Of a stretch of DNA of 64,000 bases, positions 34,138 to 44,246 are shown in pieces (position 1 is the first letter of the stretch; the number at the start of each line of letters is the position of its first letter). This stretch comes from Corynebacterium mastitidis DSM 44356 (lineage in GTDB: Bacteria > Actinomycetota > Actinomycetes > Mycobacteriales > Mycobacteriaceae), in the NCBI RefSeq assembly GCF_000375365.1, contig NZ_AQXB01000001.1, positions 362,770 to 426,769 on the forward strand. The letters are read 5' to 3'. The notes below the pieces were generated by a model that saw only the letters and a list, made by a program, of their open reading frames with translations, had not been told where the DNA came from and did not search any database. A program made the translations under genes and the position numbers.

Positions 34138-35241
34138 ATGGCACCGCGTAATCCCTTCCGCCCCACCTTCGGCATCGTCCCCGAGGTCGTCGCCGGGCGC
34201 ACCGGCACCGTGGCGCAGGTATCGCTGGCGCTCGACGAGGGCCCCGGCTCCCCGTACCGCTTCACCCTCATCAGCGGGGCACGCGGCTCCGGCAAGACCG
34301 TGCTGCTCAACCTCCTGGAAAAGGAATCCCGCGAGCGCGGCTGGACTCCCCTGCGCGTCACCGCCTCCACCGCGATGCTCGATAAGCTCCTTCACACGGA
34401 CCTTCCCAAGCTGCTCGCCCAGGCCACCGACTCCCCGCACCGCACCCAGATCACCGGGGGCTCGCTCGCCGGACTCGGCTCCGTCACCGTGGAGCGCGCC
34501 CGGCGCTACCCGTATCAAGAATCCCTCCACAGCCTGCTGCGCGAGGCGGTGAGCCTCCTTGACTCCCGGGGCGGGGGCCTGTTCCTCTCGCTCGACGAGC
34601 TGCAATCGGCTTCCCCTGAGCACCTTCACGTCCTCACCGACGCCATCCAGGACCTGGTGCGCGACGAACTCCCCATCGCCCTCACCGTGGCCGGGCTTCC
34701 CTTCGAGATCGCGGAACTCCTCGACCACCCCGGAACCACCTTCCTGCGCCGCGCCGTACCCGTGCCGCTCACCGCGCTCTCCCGCGACGAGGTGGAGAGC
34801 ACCCTGCGCGATACCGCCCTTCGCGGCAGCAAGCGCTTCGACGACGCCGCAGCCCGCCTTGCCGCCGAGGCCACCCAGGGCTACCCGTACCTGGTGCAGC
34901 TTCTCGGCTCGGTGGCGTGGGCCCTCGCCGGGGAGGAGATCACCGCCGAGACCATCGACGCCGCCCTCCCCCTGGTCAAGGACCGCATGGGGTTGCAGGT
35001 CCACGCCCCCGCGCTGCGCGGGATACCCGGGCGGGAGCTGGAATACCTGCTCCGCATGGCGCGGGGAACTCGCCCCACGCCTACCGGGGAGATCGCGGAA
35101 GCGATGGGCATACCTGCTAACCAGCAGTCCACCTATCGACGCCGCCTCATCGAGCGCGGGCTCATCGCTCCCGCCGGGTACGGGCGCGTGGACTTTGCGC
35201 TGCCCTATCTTGGCGAGTACCTGCGCGAGCGCGAGGCATAG
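34138..35241 (+). CDS. AAA ATPase with C-terminal winged helix, solitary
   Basis: A 367-residue ATPase of the archaeal-ATPase/Orc-like STAND-related group. Walker A is GARGSGKT (about residues 47-54) and Walker B GLFLSLDEL, followed by a sensor region LTVAGLP. The C-terminus (about 300-367) is a winged helix-turn-helix (TGEIAEAMGIPANQQSTYRRRLIERGLI), so it should bind DNA. The obvious target is its own promoter, covered by five 9-bp repeats. The ATG at 34138 has AAGGAG 5 nt upstream. No partner gene is in the same operon. A function in defence, replication of an element, or regulation is possible. Confidence 0.85.
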   Translation: MAPRNPFRPTFGIVPEVVAGRTGTVAQVSLALDEGPGSPYRFTLISGARGSGKTVLLNLLEKESRERGWTPLRVTASTAMLDKLLHTDLPKLLAQATDSPHRTQITGGSLAGLGSVTVERARRYPYQESLHSLLREAVSLLDSRGGGLFLSLDELQSASPEHLHVLTDAIQDLVRDELPIALTVAGLPFEIAELLDHPGTTFLRRAVPVPLTALSRDEVESTLRDTALRGSKRFDDAAARLAAEATQGYPYLVQLLGSVAWALAGEEITAETIDAALPLVKDRMGLQVHAPALRGIPGRELEYLLRMARGTRPTPTGEIAEAMGIPANQQSTYRRRLIERGLIAPAGYGRVDFALPYLGEYLREREA

Positions 35242-35394
35242 GGAAAGACCATCGCCGCCACACGGGACTACTGCCCTAAAGTCCTAGACACCGTACCAAA
35301 GGGTGCGGTACCCTGAGCGGCAGCAGTGAAACAGCGCTGAGTAATCGGGGGAACGTACGTGAAGCATCCATCATCCTCATCGCAAGGAGCAGCC

Positions 35395-35846
35395 GTGGCG
35401 CACGTGAACGATGTGGCTCGATACATCCTCGAACGCAACGAGGGGCGCATGAGCACGATGAAGCTGCACAAGCTCGCCTACTACTCGCAAGCATGGAGCC
35501 TGGTCTGGGACGAGAAGCCACTCTTTCCCTCCCGAATCGAGGCCTGGGCCAACGGCCCCGTCACGCGCGATCTCTACGCTGCTCATCGCGGCCATTTCGA
35601 CGCCACCGCGAGCATGTTCCCAGGCGACTCAGGGAACCTGAGCAGCGATGAGAAAGAGACCATCGACGCCGTCCTCCGCGCGTACGGCCACCTCTCCGGC
35701 AGCAGCTCAGCGACCTCTCCCACAGCGAGCGTCCGTGGCGGGAGGCCCGCACGCACGTTCCCGAGGGCGAGCCCTCCACGAACGAGGTAAGCCCCGAGGT
35801 CATGCAGGATTTCTACAGCGCCATGTACTCGTCCGACGCGGTATAG
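35395..35846 (+). pseudogene. Panacea-domain (DUF4065, GepA/SocA-like) gene with a 1-nt frameshift
   Basis: It starts at GTG 35395 with AAGGAG upstream. The first frame encodes MAHVNDVARYILERNEGRMS..KLHKLAYYSQAWSLVWDEKPLFPSRIEAWANGPV, the Panacea domain start. At about 35700 the frame breaks after YGHLSG: reading from 35703 in another frame gives QLSDLSHSERPWREAR...MQDFYSAMYSSDAV and a stop at 35846, precisely the missing family C-terminus. One base appears to be lost in GGCAGCAGCTC. Panacea proteins are promiscuous antitoxins or phage-related adaptors; no toxin gene is beside it. A sequencing error is possible. Confidence 0.85.
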
Positions 35847-35909
35847 ATATAACAACGGGCGGGAAACGGTGGACAAGCGCCACACGTAGGCGCGTAGCGG
35901 CACGCCCTC

Positions 35910-37235
35910 CTAGATCCCCCGCCCCGGGGAAAGAATGCCGCGCGGGTCCAGGACCGCCTTGATCGCGTGCTGGGCCGCGAGCGTGGCGGCGTCGTACTGG
36001 CGGTGCAGCTCGTGCTGCTTAAGCAGGCCGATCCCGTGCTCCCCGGAGATCACCCCGTCCAGCTCCACGGCGGCGGCCACGATGCGGTCCATCACCGCCT
36101 GCGCCTCCTCCCGACGCCCCGGCTCCACCTGCACCATCGGGTGCAGGTTGCCGTCGCCCGCGTGGGCCACGATCCGCACCGCGCGGCCGGACTCCTCCTC
36201 GATGCGGCCGATGGCCTCGATCATGGCGGGCAGGTTGGGCACCGGCACGCCCACGTCCCCCATCACCCACTCGCCGCGTGCCTGCATGGCGGGCAGCGCG
36301 AGGCGGCGGGCCTCCAGCAGGGCGTCGCCCTCGCCCGTCTCCGCCCGCGCGGCCCCGTTCTTCCGGCACAACTCGGCGGCCTCCGCCACAGACTCGGCCG
36401 CCTGCGGGCCCAGCGCCTGCCCGATGAGCAGCGCGGCCTGGGGCTGCGGCAGACCGCTGGGCCGGTACTGCTCCACCATGGCGGCGATGGGGGCGTCGAT
36501 AAGCTCGAGCGTTTCCAGCCCCACGGAGCGCACGACGTCCACCACGGCGCGCCCGGCGTCCTGGATGGCGTCGAAGCCGGCCATGAACGTGTGCGCCGGC
36601 CCCTCGGGCGCGGGGGTGAGCCACACGGTGGCCTCGGTGATCACGCCGAGGGTGCCCTCGGATCCGACGAAGAGCTGGGTGAGGTTCAGGCCCGTGGAGT
36701 TCTTCACGGTGCGCGCGCCGGTGGTGATGACCTCGCCGGTGGCCAGCACCACCTTCAGCGCGGCCACGGCCTTGGCGGTGTCCCCGTGGGCGAGGCAGCG
36801 CAGGCCCCCGGCGTTGGTGGCGATGTTGCCGCCCACGGTGGAGATCTCGGCGCTGGCGGGGTCCGGGGCGAAGAAGAGCCCGTACCTGCGGGCCTCGGCG
36901 TCCAGGTCGGCGGTGAGTACCCCGGCCTCCACGGTGGCCAGGCGGGCCGGGACGTCGAGGTCGAGGATGCGATTCATCTCGTGCAGGGCCAGCACCAGAC
37001 CGCCCTCGTAGGCCAGCGCCCCGCCGGAGACGCCGCTGCCGCCCGCGCGCACGGAGACCTTGACGCGGTGCTCGTGCGCCCAGCGCAGGGCGGCGGAGAC
37101 GTCCTCGGTGGAACGCGCCACCGCAACGGCCCGGGGCAGGCCCTCCGGAGGCACCTGGGAGGCGTCGGTAAGAAAGGGCCGCATCTCCTGCTCGGCGGTG
37201 AGCACGCGGCCGTGGGGAAGGTTCAGGGAGGTCAT
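35910..37235 (-). CDS. glcD: FAD-linked oxidase, glycolate/D-lactate dehydrogenase type
   Basis: A 441-residue flavoprotein of the GlcD/DLD family. The N-terminal FAD-binding (PCMH) domain shows VSVRAGGSGVSGGAL and STVGGNIATNAGGLRCLAHGDTA; the C-terminal FAD-oxidase domain ends with SGEHGIGLLK. It oxidises D-2-hydroxyacids such as glycolate or D-lactate. No iron-sulfur partner gene is adjacent. The ATG at 37235 lacks a ribosome-binding site but has TACACT (37242-37247) 6 nt upstream, a leaderless arrangement. The position between the transport genes and lepA is shared with C. glutamicum. Confidence 0.9.
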   Translation of the reverse strand: MTSLNLPHGRVLTAEQEMRPFLTDASQVPPEGLPRAVAVARSTEDVSAALRWAHEHRVKVSVRAGGSGVSGGALAYEGGLVLALHEMNRILDLDVPARLATVEAGVLTADLDAEARRYGLFFAPDPASAEISTVGGNIATNAGGLRCLAHGDTAKAVAALKVVLATGEVITTGARTVKNSTGLNLTQLFVGSEGTLGVITEATVWLTPAPEGPAHTFMAGFDAIQDAGRAVVDVVRSVGLETLELIDAPIAAMVEQYRPSGLPQPQAALLIGQALGPQAAESVAEAAELCRKNGAARAETGEGDALLEARRLALPAMQARGEWVMGDVGVPVPNLPAMIEAIGRIEEESGRAVRIVAHAGDGNLHPMVQVEPGRREEAQAVMDRIVAAAVELDGVISGEHGIGLLKQHELHRQYDAATLAAQHAIKAVLDPRGILSPGRGI

Positions 37236-37241
37236 TCCCCT

Positions 37242-37247
37242 AGTGTA
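37242..37247 (-). promoter_or_regulatory. Leaderless -10 of glcD
   Basis: TACACT on the minus strand, 6 nt before the ATG at 37235. Confidence 0.5.
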
Positions 37248-37308
37248 GGAGCGCCCGCCCGACCGGGGAGGCGTTTCCAGGGAAAAGGTCTGTCCCTTCT
37301 TGCGGATC
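37248..37308 (-). other. Short gap between lepA stop and glcD promoter
   Basis: 61 nt without a recognisable hairpin; lepA transcription may read into glcD, which has its own leaderless promoter. Confidence 0.3.
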
Positions 37309-39165
<1,857 letters not shown>

Positions 39166-39319
39166 GAACGTGGAGACCCCTTCCGTCGAACTAACCCCTG
39201 ACACTCTACCCAACGAGGCGGTATATTCTAAGCCATGTAACAGAGGTGACGGGTGAGGCAATAGCCCGTGCGACGCGCCCCGCCCCCCACCCACGCACCC
39301 ATCCCCGGGACTGATGCAC

Positions 39320-39871
39320 ATGAGCAAATCCGCCACGGCACGAGAGCTTGCCACCCTGGTCAAAAAGATCCTGCCCGGAAGCAAGGTGCCGCCCCTGCAG
39401 GCCGGGCTCGACCGGATCAACTCCCGGCTGGGCCTGTGCGACGCCCCCTCCCCCGCCGCACGGTGCCTGCCCAGCACCATCCACGTGACCGCCACCGCCG
39501 CCAAGGCCCGCAGCATCTACTACGCCCCGGACATGGACGGCCAGCCCGAGCCCGGCGAGGTGGTGTGGGTGTGGGCCCCCTCCGACGGCCCGGACCGCCC
39601 CCTGCGCGACCGCGCCGTGCTGGTGATCAGCCACGGGCGCGACACCGTGCTGGGCCTGCTCATCTCCCCCAACCCGCGCCACGCCAACGAGAAGGAATGG
39701 CTCGACATCGGCTCCGGGGAATGGGACGAGAAGGGCCGCCAGTGTTGGGTGCGCCTGGACCGCGTGCTGGAGATCCCGCACCTGGGCATCCGGCGCCAGG
39801 GGGTGCTGTTCCCCCGCCGCCGCTTCGACCGCATCGCCAGCAAGCTGCGCAACCGCTACGGGTGGACGTAA
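39320..39871 (+). CDS. PemK/MazF-like protein without antitoxin
   Basis: A 183-residue protein. The N-terminal third is helical ([22 protein letters not shown]); the rest resembles a PemK/MazF beta-barrel ([11 protein letters not shown]..., [18 protein letters not shown]). It is longer than typical MazF toxins (about 110) and has no antitoxin gene beside it. The place between lepA and rpsT is conserved in corynebacteria, which suggests a housekeeping RNA-related role and not an active toxin. ATG 39314 is an alternative start six nt upstream. Confidence 0.72.
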   Translation: MSKSATARELATLVKKILPGSKVPPLQAGLDRINSRLGLCDAPSPAARCLPSTIHVTATAAKARSIYYAPDMDGQPEPGEVVWVWAPSDGPDRPLRDRAVLVISHGRDTVLGLLISPNPRHANEKEWLDIGSGEWDEKGRQCWVRLDRVLEIPHLGIRRQGVLFPRRRFDRIASKLRNRYGWT

Positions 39872-39913
39872 TTCCTCTCCTGGCACGAGCGGCGATCGGG
39901 GCGGCGGAGCGCC

Positions 39914-39943
39914 TTTGTCTCGGCGCGCTCCCCCTGCTAAAAT
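39914..39943 (+). promoter_or_regulatory. rpsT promoter with long leader
   Basis: -35 TTTGTC (39914-39919), 18-nt spacer, extended -10 TGC-TAAAAT (39938-39943). The expected start near 39950 leaves an untranslated leader of about 175 nt before rpsT, GC-rich enough to fold. Confidence 0.65.
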
Positions 39944-40127
39944 CTCTCGGGTTGTCCTTTACGGGTTGTACCGAACACGGCGGGCAGGACCTTGGGTTCG
40001 CCAGAGTCGGCACCAACGGCGACGCCACGGGATGCCTACGCAGGCCCCGCGTCGCCCCGGCAGACACCAGGTAGAGGACGCGCGATACGTCCTAAAGCAG
40101 TTTTCAGACATCAAGAGGGAACCTTTT

Positions 40128-40391
40128 ATGGCTAACATCAAGTCCAAGAAGAAGCGCATCATCACCAACGAGAAGAGCCGCCAGCGCAACCAGGCCGTGC
40201 GCTCCCGCGTGCGCACCGAGATCCGCAAGTTCCGCGAGGCCGTGGCCGAGGGCGACAAGACCGCCGCCGAGGCCCAGCTCCGCGTGGCCTCCCGCGTGCT
40301 GGACAAGTCCGTGTCCAAGGGCGTGCTGCACCGCAACAACGCCGCCAATAAGAAGTCCGGCATGGCGCACCTGTTCAACAAGATGAGCTAA
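40128..40391 (+). CDS. rpsT: 30S ribosomal protein S20
   Basis: An 87-residue basic helical protein that binds 16S rRNA in the body of the small subunit. [22 protein letters not shown] at the start and [19 protein letters not shown] at the end are diagnostic. The ATG at 40128 has AGAGGGA upstream. It is monocistronic, with its own strong promoter, a long leader and a terminator 15 nt after the stop. Confidence 0.98.
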   Translation: MANIKSKKKRIITNEKSRQRNQAVRSRVRTEIRKFREAVAEGDKTAAEAQLRVASRVLDKSVSKGVLHRNNAANKKSGMAHLFNKMS

Positions 40392-40406
40392 TCCAGCCTC
40401 ATCGTA

Positions 40407-40439
40407 CAAAAGCCCCCGGTGGAAAGCCGGGGGCTTTTG
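40407..40439. terminator. Bidirectional terminator after rpsT
   Basis: CAAAAGCCCCCGG (40407-40419) pairs with CCGGGGGCTTTTG (40427-40439). The A- and T-tracts are part of the stem, so it can end both rpsT and the opposing RhtB-operon transcripts. Confidence 0.92.
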
Positions 40440-40521
40440 CGTTGTGCGGTTTGCCTTCCCGTCGTGCGGCCAGGGCGGTCGGGCGCGGCGTCGGCAGCGC
40501 GCGGACGCATTCCCGGAGGTC

Positions 40522-41163
40522 TTAGGCCAGGACCTCCATCGCTCCCCTGACCACGAGCACCGCGCCGAAGATCAGGAAGAGCGCCCCGGCCCCGAGGTCG
40601 ATGAACGGCCCCGCCCGCAGCGCCCGGCGCTGCACCGCGCGGGTGGAAAGCGCCGTGGCCACCACCAGAAAGTACGCCAGGGAACTCAGCCACAGGCAGG
40701 CGATGATCGCCAGCGCCGAGCCCCAGGACGGATCGGCGGGCATGACCGGGGCGATGATCGAGGTCAAAAAGAGCACGATCTTCGGGTTGGAGAGGTTGGT
40801 CAGCACGCCCTGGCGGGCGCACTGCGCGGAGGTGGCCCGCGTCGCGGCGGGCACGTCCGCCGCGCCGTAACGGCGCAGCCGCCACCCCACGCGCGCCATC
40901 GCCGCGCCCATGTACGCCAGGTACGCCCCGCCCACGAGCTGCACCGCCCCCACGAGCACCGGGTAGCGTCCCAACACCGCGGCGGCCCCCAGCACCGTGA
41001 GCGCCATCCACCACAGCACGCCCACGTGGATGCCCGCCACCGTGGCGTAGGCGTGGCGGCGAGAACGAGTGGCGGCGCGCATGACCAGGATCGTGTCCGG
41101 GCCTGGCGCCGCCACCCCCACGAGGTTGAGGACGGTCAGGGAAAGAAGCGCCCGGGGCGTCAT
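40522..41163 (-). CDS. LysE/RhtB-family amino-acid exporter
   Basis: A 213-residue inner-membrane protein with six hydrophobic helices. VGVAAPGPDTILVMRAA near the N-terminus is the RhtB/LysE signature, and NLSNPKIVLFLTSII the second conserved loop. It probably exports an amino acid such as threonine or homoserine. Its ATG overlaps the stop of the ankyrin gene (ATGA), so the two are translationally coupled. Confidence 0.9.
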   Translation of the reverse strand: MTPRALLSLTVLNLVGVAAPGPDTILVMRAATRSRRHAYATVAGIHVGVLWWMALTVLGAAAVLGRYPVLVGAVQLVGGAYLAYMGAAMARVGWRLRRYGAADVPAATRATSAQCARQGVLTNLSNPKIVLFLTSIIAPVMPADPSWGSALAIIACLWLSSLAYFLVVATALSTRAVQRRALRAGPFIDLGAGALFLIFGAVLVVRGAMEVLA

Positions 41164-41546
41164 CGCAGGCGGTCCACGAGGTCCTCCCGGCCAAACATGC
41201 GGGCCGTGTCCACGGCGGTGGGCTGCCCTCGGTGGGGGTCGGCGTGCGCCGCGAGGAGCGCCTCCACCACGGCGTCCTCCTTCTTAAAGATCGCCCCGGC
41301 CAGCGGGGACTGGCCGCGATCGTTGAGCCTATTCACGTCCGCCCCGCGCTCGATGAGCGCGCCGACCAGGTCGGCGTGCCCCGCGTATGCGGCGAGCATG
41401 AGAAAGCTGTTGCCCTCCTGGTTCACCATGTCCACGGCCACCCCGTGATCGACGTACTCCACCAGCCGCTCGTCGCCGCTGCGGGCCATGTCAAAGAGCC
41501 GGGTGGCTAGTTCCTGCACGTCCTGGGGAATATCCGGAGAAGTCAT
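41160..41546 (-). CDS. Ankyrin-repeat protein
   Basis: A 128-residue cytoplasmic protein of three to four ankyrin repeats (GNSFLMLAAYAGHADLVGALIERGADVN, GQSPLAGAIFKKEDAVVEALLA). These are protein-binding scaffolds. It is coupled to the RhtB-type exporter and may regulate it, though this is only an inference from overlap. The -10-like TAGACT (41554-41559) ends 7 nt before the ATG at 41546, so it is probably leaderless; that promoter overlaps the end of holA. Confidence 0.85.
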   Translation of the reverse strand: MTSPDIPQDVQELATRLFDMARSGDERLVEYVDHGVAVDMVNQEGNSFLMLAAYAGHADLVGALIERGADVNRLNDRGQSPLAGAIFKKEDAVVEALLAAHADPHRGQPTAVDTARMFGREDLVDRLR

Positions 41547-41553
41547 GGTGAGT

Positions 41554-41559
41554 AGTCTA
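41554..41559 (-). promoter_or_regulatory. Leaderless -10 of the ankyrin-exporter operon
   Basis: TAGACT ends 7 nt before the ATG at 41546. It overlaps the stop codon of holA (41557-41559). Confidence 0.5.
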
Positions 41560-42501
41560 ACCAGCCAGCCGCGCCACGCGCTGGACGGCGGACTCGATGG
41601 CAAAGAGCGGGTCCCCGCCCTGCCCCTTCACGGTGGCGTCCAGGTCCGCCATGAGGATCACGGCGCGGCTCACGGAATCGCTCGACCACCTCCGGGCCAC
41701 CTTGGAGGTCTTTTCGATCACGAAGGGGTGCGCGCCGAGCTGCCCGGCCAGGCGGCGCGAGTCCACGCGCCCGGAGGTGGAATACAGCCGCGCGATCATG
41801 CCTACCTTGGAACTCAGCGCGGCGGCGATCACCACGGGGCTCATCCCCAACTGCAGGGCCCGGCGGGTGGCGGCCACCGCCCGCGCGGTCTGCCCGGTGA
41901 CGGCCCAGTCCGCGATGTCGAAGGCCGAGACCTCCGCCACCCCGGAGTAGTAGGCGCGCACGGTGGCCACGGTGATGTCCCCCTGCGCGTCGGCCACAAG
42001 CTGCGCCACCGCGGAGGCCAGCTCGCGCAGGTCCGAACCCACCCCCTCCAGCAGCGCGTGCACCACGTCCGGGGTGATGCGCACCCCGTGGGAGCGGAAC
42101 TCCTGGGTCACCCATCCCGGCAGCTCCCGCTGCTTGACCTCGTCCGCGCGGTGCGCGGTGGCCAGCTTTTCCAGCTTGGGCACCAGCGCCTTGGTCCGCC
42201 CGCCGCCGGAGTGTTCCACGATGAGGTAGATCCCCGGCCCCGGATCGCGGGCGGCCTGCACCAGCAGCTCCGCCGGTTCCTTGCCCGCCACCTCCGTGTT
42301 CTTGATGACCACCACGCGGTCGTCCCCAAACAGCGAGGGAGAGAGCACCTCCAAGACCTCGGAGGCCGTAAGTTCCCCGGCGTTCATGGGGGTGACCGTG
42401 ACCTCGGGGCGGCCGTCCTTGATCTGCTCGATGATGGCGCGGCGCTGGCGTTCCACGAGGAAGGCCTCCGTGCCAACGATGAGGTGCACCTGGGAATCCA
42501 T
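41557..42501 (-). CDS. holA: DNA polymerase III subunit delta
   Basis: A 314-residue clamp-loader subunit that opens the beta clamp. The N-terminus VHLIVGTEAFLVERQRRAII fits the HolA fold (delta lacks a working P-loop). LVVEHSGGGRTKALVPKL-like and FDIADWAVTGQTARAVAATRRALQLG segments match the family's AAA lid and collar region. The ATG at 42501 starts the conserved part; the frame remains open far upstream without homology. It follows comEC, the order found in many bacteria. Confidence 0.9.
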   Translation of the reverse strand: MDSQVHLIVGTEAFLVERQRRAIIEQIKDGRPEVTVTPMNAGELTASEVLEVLSPSLFGDDRVVVIKNTEVAGKEPAELLVQAARDPGPGIYLIVEHSGGGRTKALVPKLEKLATAHRADEVKQRELPGWVTQEFRSHGVRITPDVVHALLEGVGSDLRELASAVAQLVADAQGDITVATVRAYYSGVAEVSAFDIADWAVTGQTARAVAATRRALQLGMSPVVIAAALSSKVGMIARLYSTSGRVDSRRLAGQLGAHPFVIEKTSKVARRWSSDSVSRAVILMADLDATVKGQGGDPLFAIESAVQRVARLAG

Positions 42502-42599
42502 GTGCTCTATCGTGCCACAGGCGGCCCCAGCCCCAGGCGGAAGCAGAGGCTGCGCACCGCCGCCGGTGGCGCCCCGCGTTCGAACGAACCCACACAGTG

Positions 42600-44246
42600 C
42601 TAAAACCTGCCGTCGGCCGCGCGCTGGGTGCCGTCGTTGCGCAGGCTCACCGGGCCATCGCGCGCGGGAAAGAGCACGGGAACCCCGGCGGCGGTTTGGC
42701 TGGGGTACTGCGCCGGGCGGCCCGAGGGGTCCCGGACCACGATCGCCTGCGCGCCCGGGGGCACCCGCAGCGCCTCCTCCTCCGTGTCCACCACCGCCAC
42801 CCGCAGCCGGGACAGGTCCGCCTCCGGGGCGGCCCGCGAGGACCAGGCGGCCGTAAGGAGCGCTCCCGCCAGCGCGCCCATGAGGAGAAGAAAGCGACGT
42901 CCGCGCAGCGCCAGGGCGAGGTAAAGCAGCCAGGCGTAGCCCAGGATCACCCACTCGGGCCGAGCCTCCACCGTGGCATAGGGCAGGGAGGAGGCGTACC
43001 GGGCCACCCGGTGTATCCACCAGGTGCAGGGCTCCATGAGGTGCAGCGGTATGCCCTGCCCGGGAAGCCGCAGGCAGCCCCACGCCACGGCCACCAGTCC
43101 GAGCACGGTAACCGGGGCCACCGCCGCCCCCACGGCCACGTTCGCGCAGACGGACACCAGGGAGACCCGTCCGCTCATCGCCGCCACCAGCGGCGCCGTG
43201 GCGAGGTCCGCCGCCGCTGCCACCGCCACGGCGCGCGCCACCACATCCGGCAGGCGGGTGCGCGCGCACAGCCGATAGAAGATCCGATAGCAGGCGACGA
43301 TGCCCGCCGTGGCCCCCACCGAGAGGGCAAAGCCCCACCGGCAGGCGAGGTCGGAATCGTAGAGCACCAGCGCGATCACGGAGACGCTCAGCGCGTGCAG
43401 CGGAGGAAAGGTGGCGGACCGCGCCACGGCCGCCAGCCCCACCAGGCCCGTGACGGTGGCGCGCAGCACGGAGGGCTCCGGGCCGACGAGGAGGAAGAAC
43501 AGCGCCACCAGCGCTCCCGCCGAGGCCACCTGCACGCGCGGTCCCAGCCCGCACAGGCGACACAGCAGGAAGGCACAGGTGGCCACGATGGTGACGTTGG
43601 CCCCGCTGACGGCGGAGAGGTGGGAAAGGCCGCTGGCGAGGTAGGCGGCGCGCTCATCCTGCGCCTGCAGCGAGGTATCGCCCAGCACCATGCCCGGAGC
43701 GATGCCCTGGGAGGAGGCACCCATGTGCCGCACGACCGCCTCGCGGAACTCCTCGTGCACCCGATTGACCCAGGCATGGACCCCGGCGGGTTCCTCGGCC
43801 TCCCACCACCGCACGGTGCCCACCCATCTGCCCACCCCGGCGCGCTCGCTGCCCGCCCAGTCCACCGCCGCGCTGAGGGTGCCCCCGCGCGGCAGGGAAG
43901 GCTCTTCCTGGCCGCGGATAAAGAGGGGAACCTCCGCCGGGTAGCCCGGAACGCGGACCCGCACCAGCCAGGAACCACCGGGCAGTGACTTCGGCTCGCC
44001 GAGCACCGTGGCCCGCAGGAGTCCCGGCAGCGCGCGCCGCCCCTCGGTCACCCTCTCTGCCGCCACCGCGAGGGAGGCCGCGCCGCACGATCCCGTGACA
44101 AGTGCCTGGCCCCAGGAGCCCAGCAGCAGGCACACGGCGGCGACCACCCCGACGAGGCACGCCCCCAGCGGCGCGTGCCCGTGGATCGCCGCGAGGGCGA
44201 CCGCCCAGGTCAGCGCCGCCGCCGGGACCAGGCGCAGCTCGCTCAC
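42600..44246 (-). CDS. comEC: ComEC/Rec2-type DNA uptake channel, without metallo-beta-lactamase domain
   Basis: A 548-residue polytopic protein. The OB-like extracellular domain (about 90-200) is followed by the competence domain (GMVLGDTSLQAQDERAAYLASGLSHLSAVSGANVTIV) and several membrane helices. The C-terminal metallo-beta-lactamase domain of full ComEC (about 750 residues) is absent; the end is a short extracytoplasmic segment. It starts with GTG overlapping the comEA stop (GTGA). It would move single-stranded DNA through the membrane if competence is active; the rest of a pilus system is not in this window. Confidence 0.85.
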   Translation of the reverse strand: MSELRLVPAAALTWAVALAAIHGHAPLGACLVGVVAAVCLLLGSWGQALVTGSCGAASLAVAAERVTEGRRALPGLLRATVLGEPKSLPGGSWLVRVRVPGYPAEVPLFIRGQEEPSLPRGGTLSAAVDWAGSERAGVGRWVGTVRWWEAEEPAGVHAWVNRVHEEFREAVVRHMGASSQGIAPGMVLGDTSLQAQDERAAYLASGLSHLSAVSGANVTIVATCAFLLCRLCGLGPRVQVASAGALVALFFLLVGPEPSVLRATVTGLVGLAAVARSATFPPLHALSVSVIALVLYDSDLACRWGFALSVGATAGIVACYRIFYRLCARTRLPDVVARAVAVAAAADLATAPLVAAMSGRVSLVSVCANVAVGAAVAPVTVLGLVAVAWGCLRLPGQGIPLHLMEPCTWWIHRVARYASSLPYATVEARPEWVILGYAWLLYLALALRGRRFLLLMGALAGALLTAAWSSRAAPEADLSRLRVAVVDTEEEALRVPPGAQAIVVRDPSGRPAQYPSQTAAGVPVLFPARDGPVSLRNDGTQRAADGRF

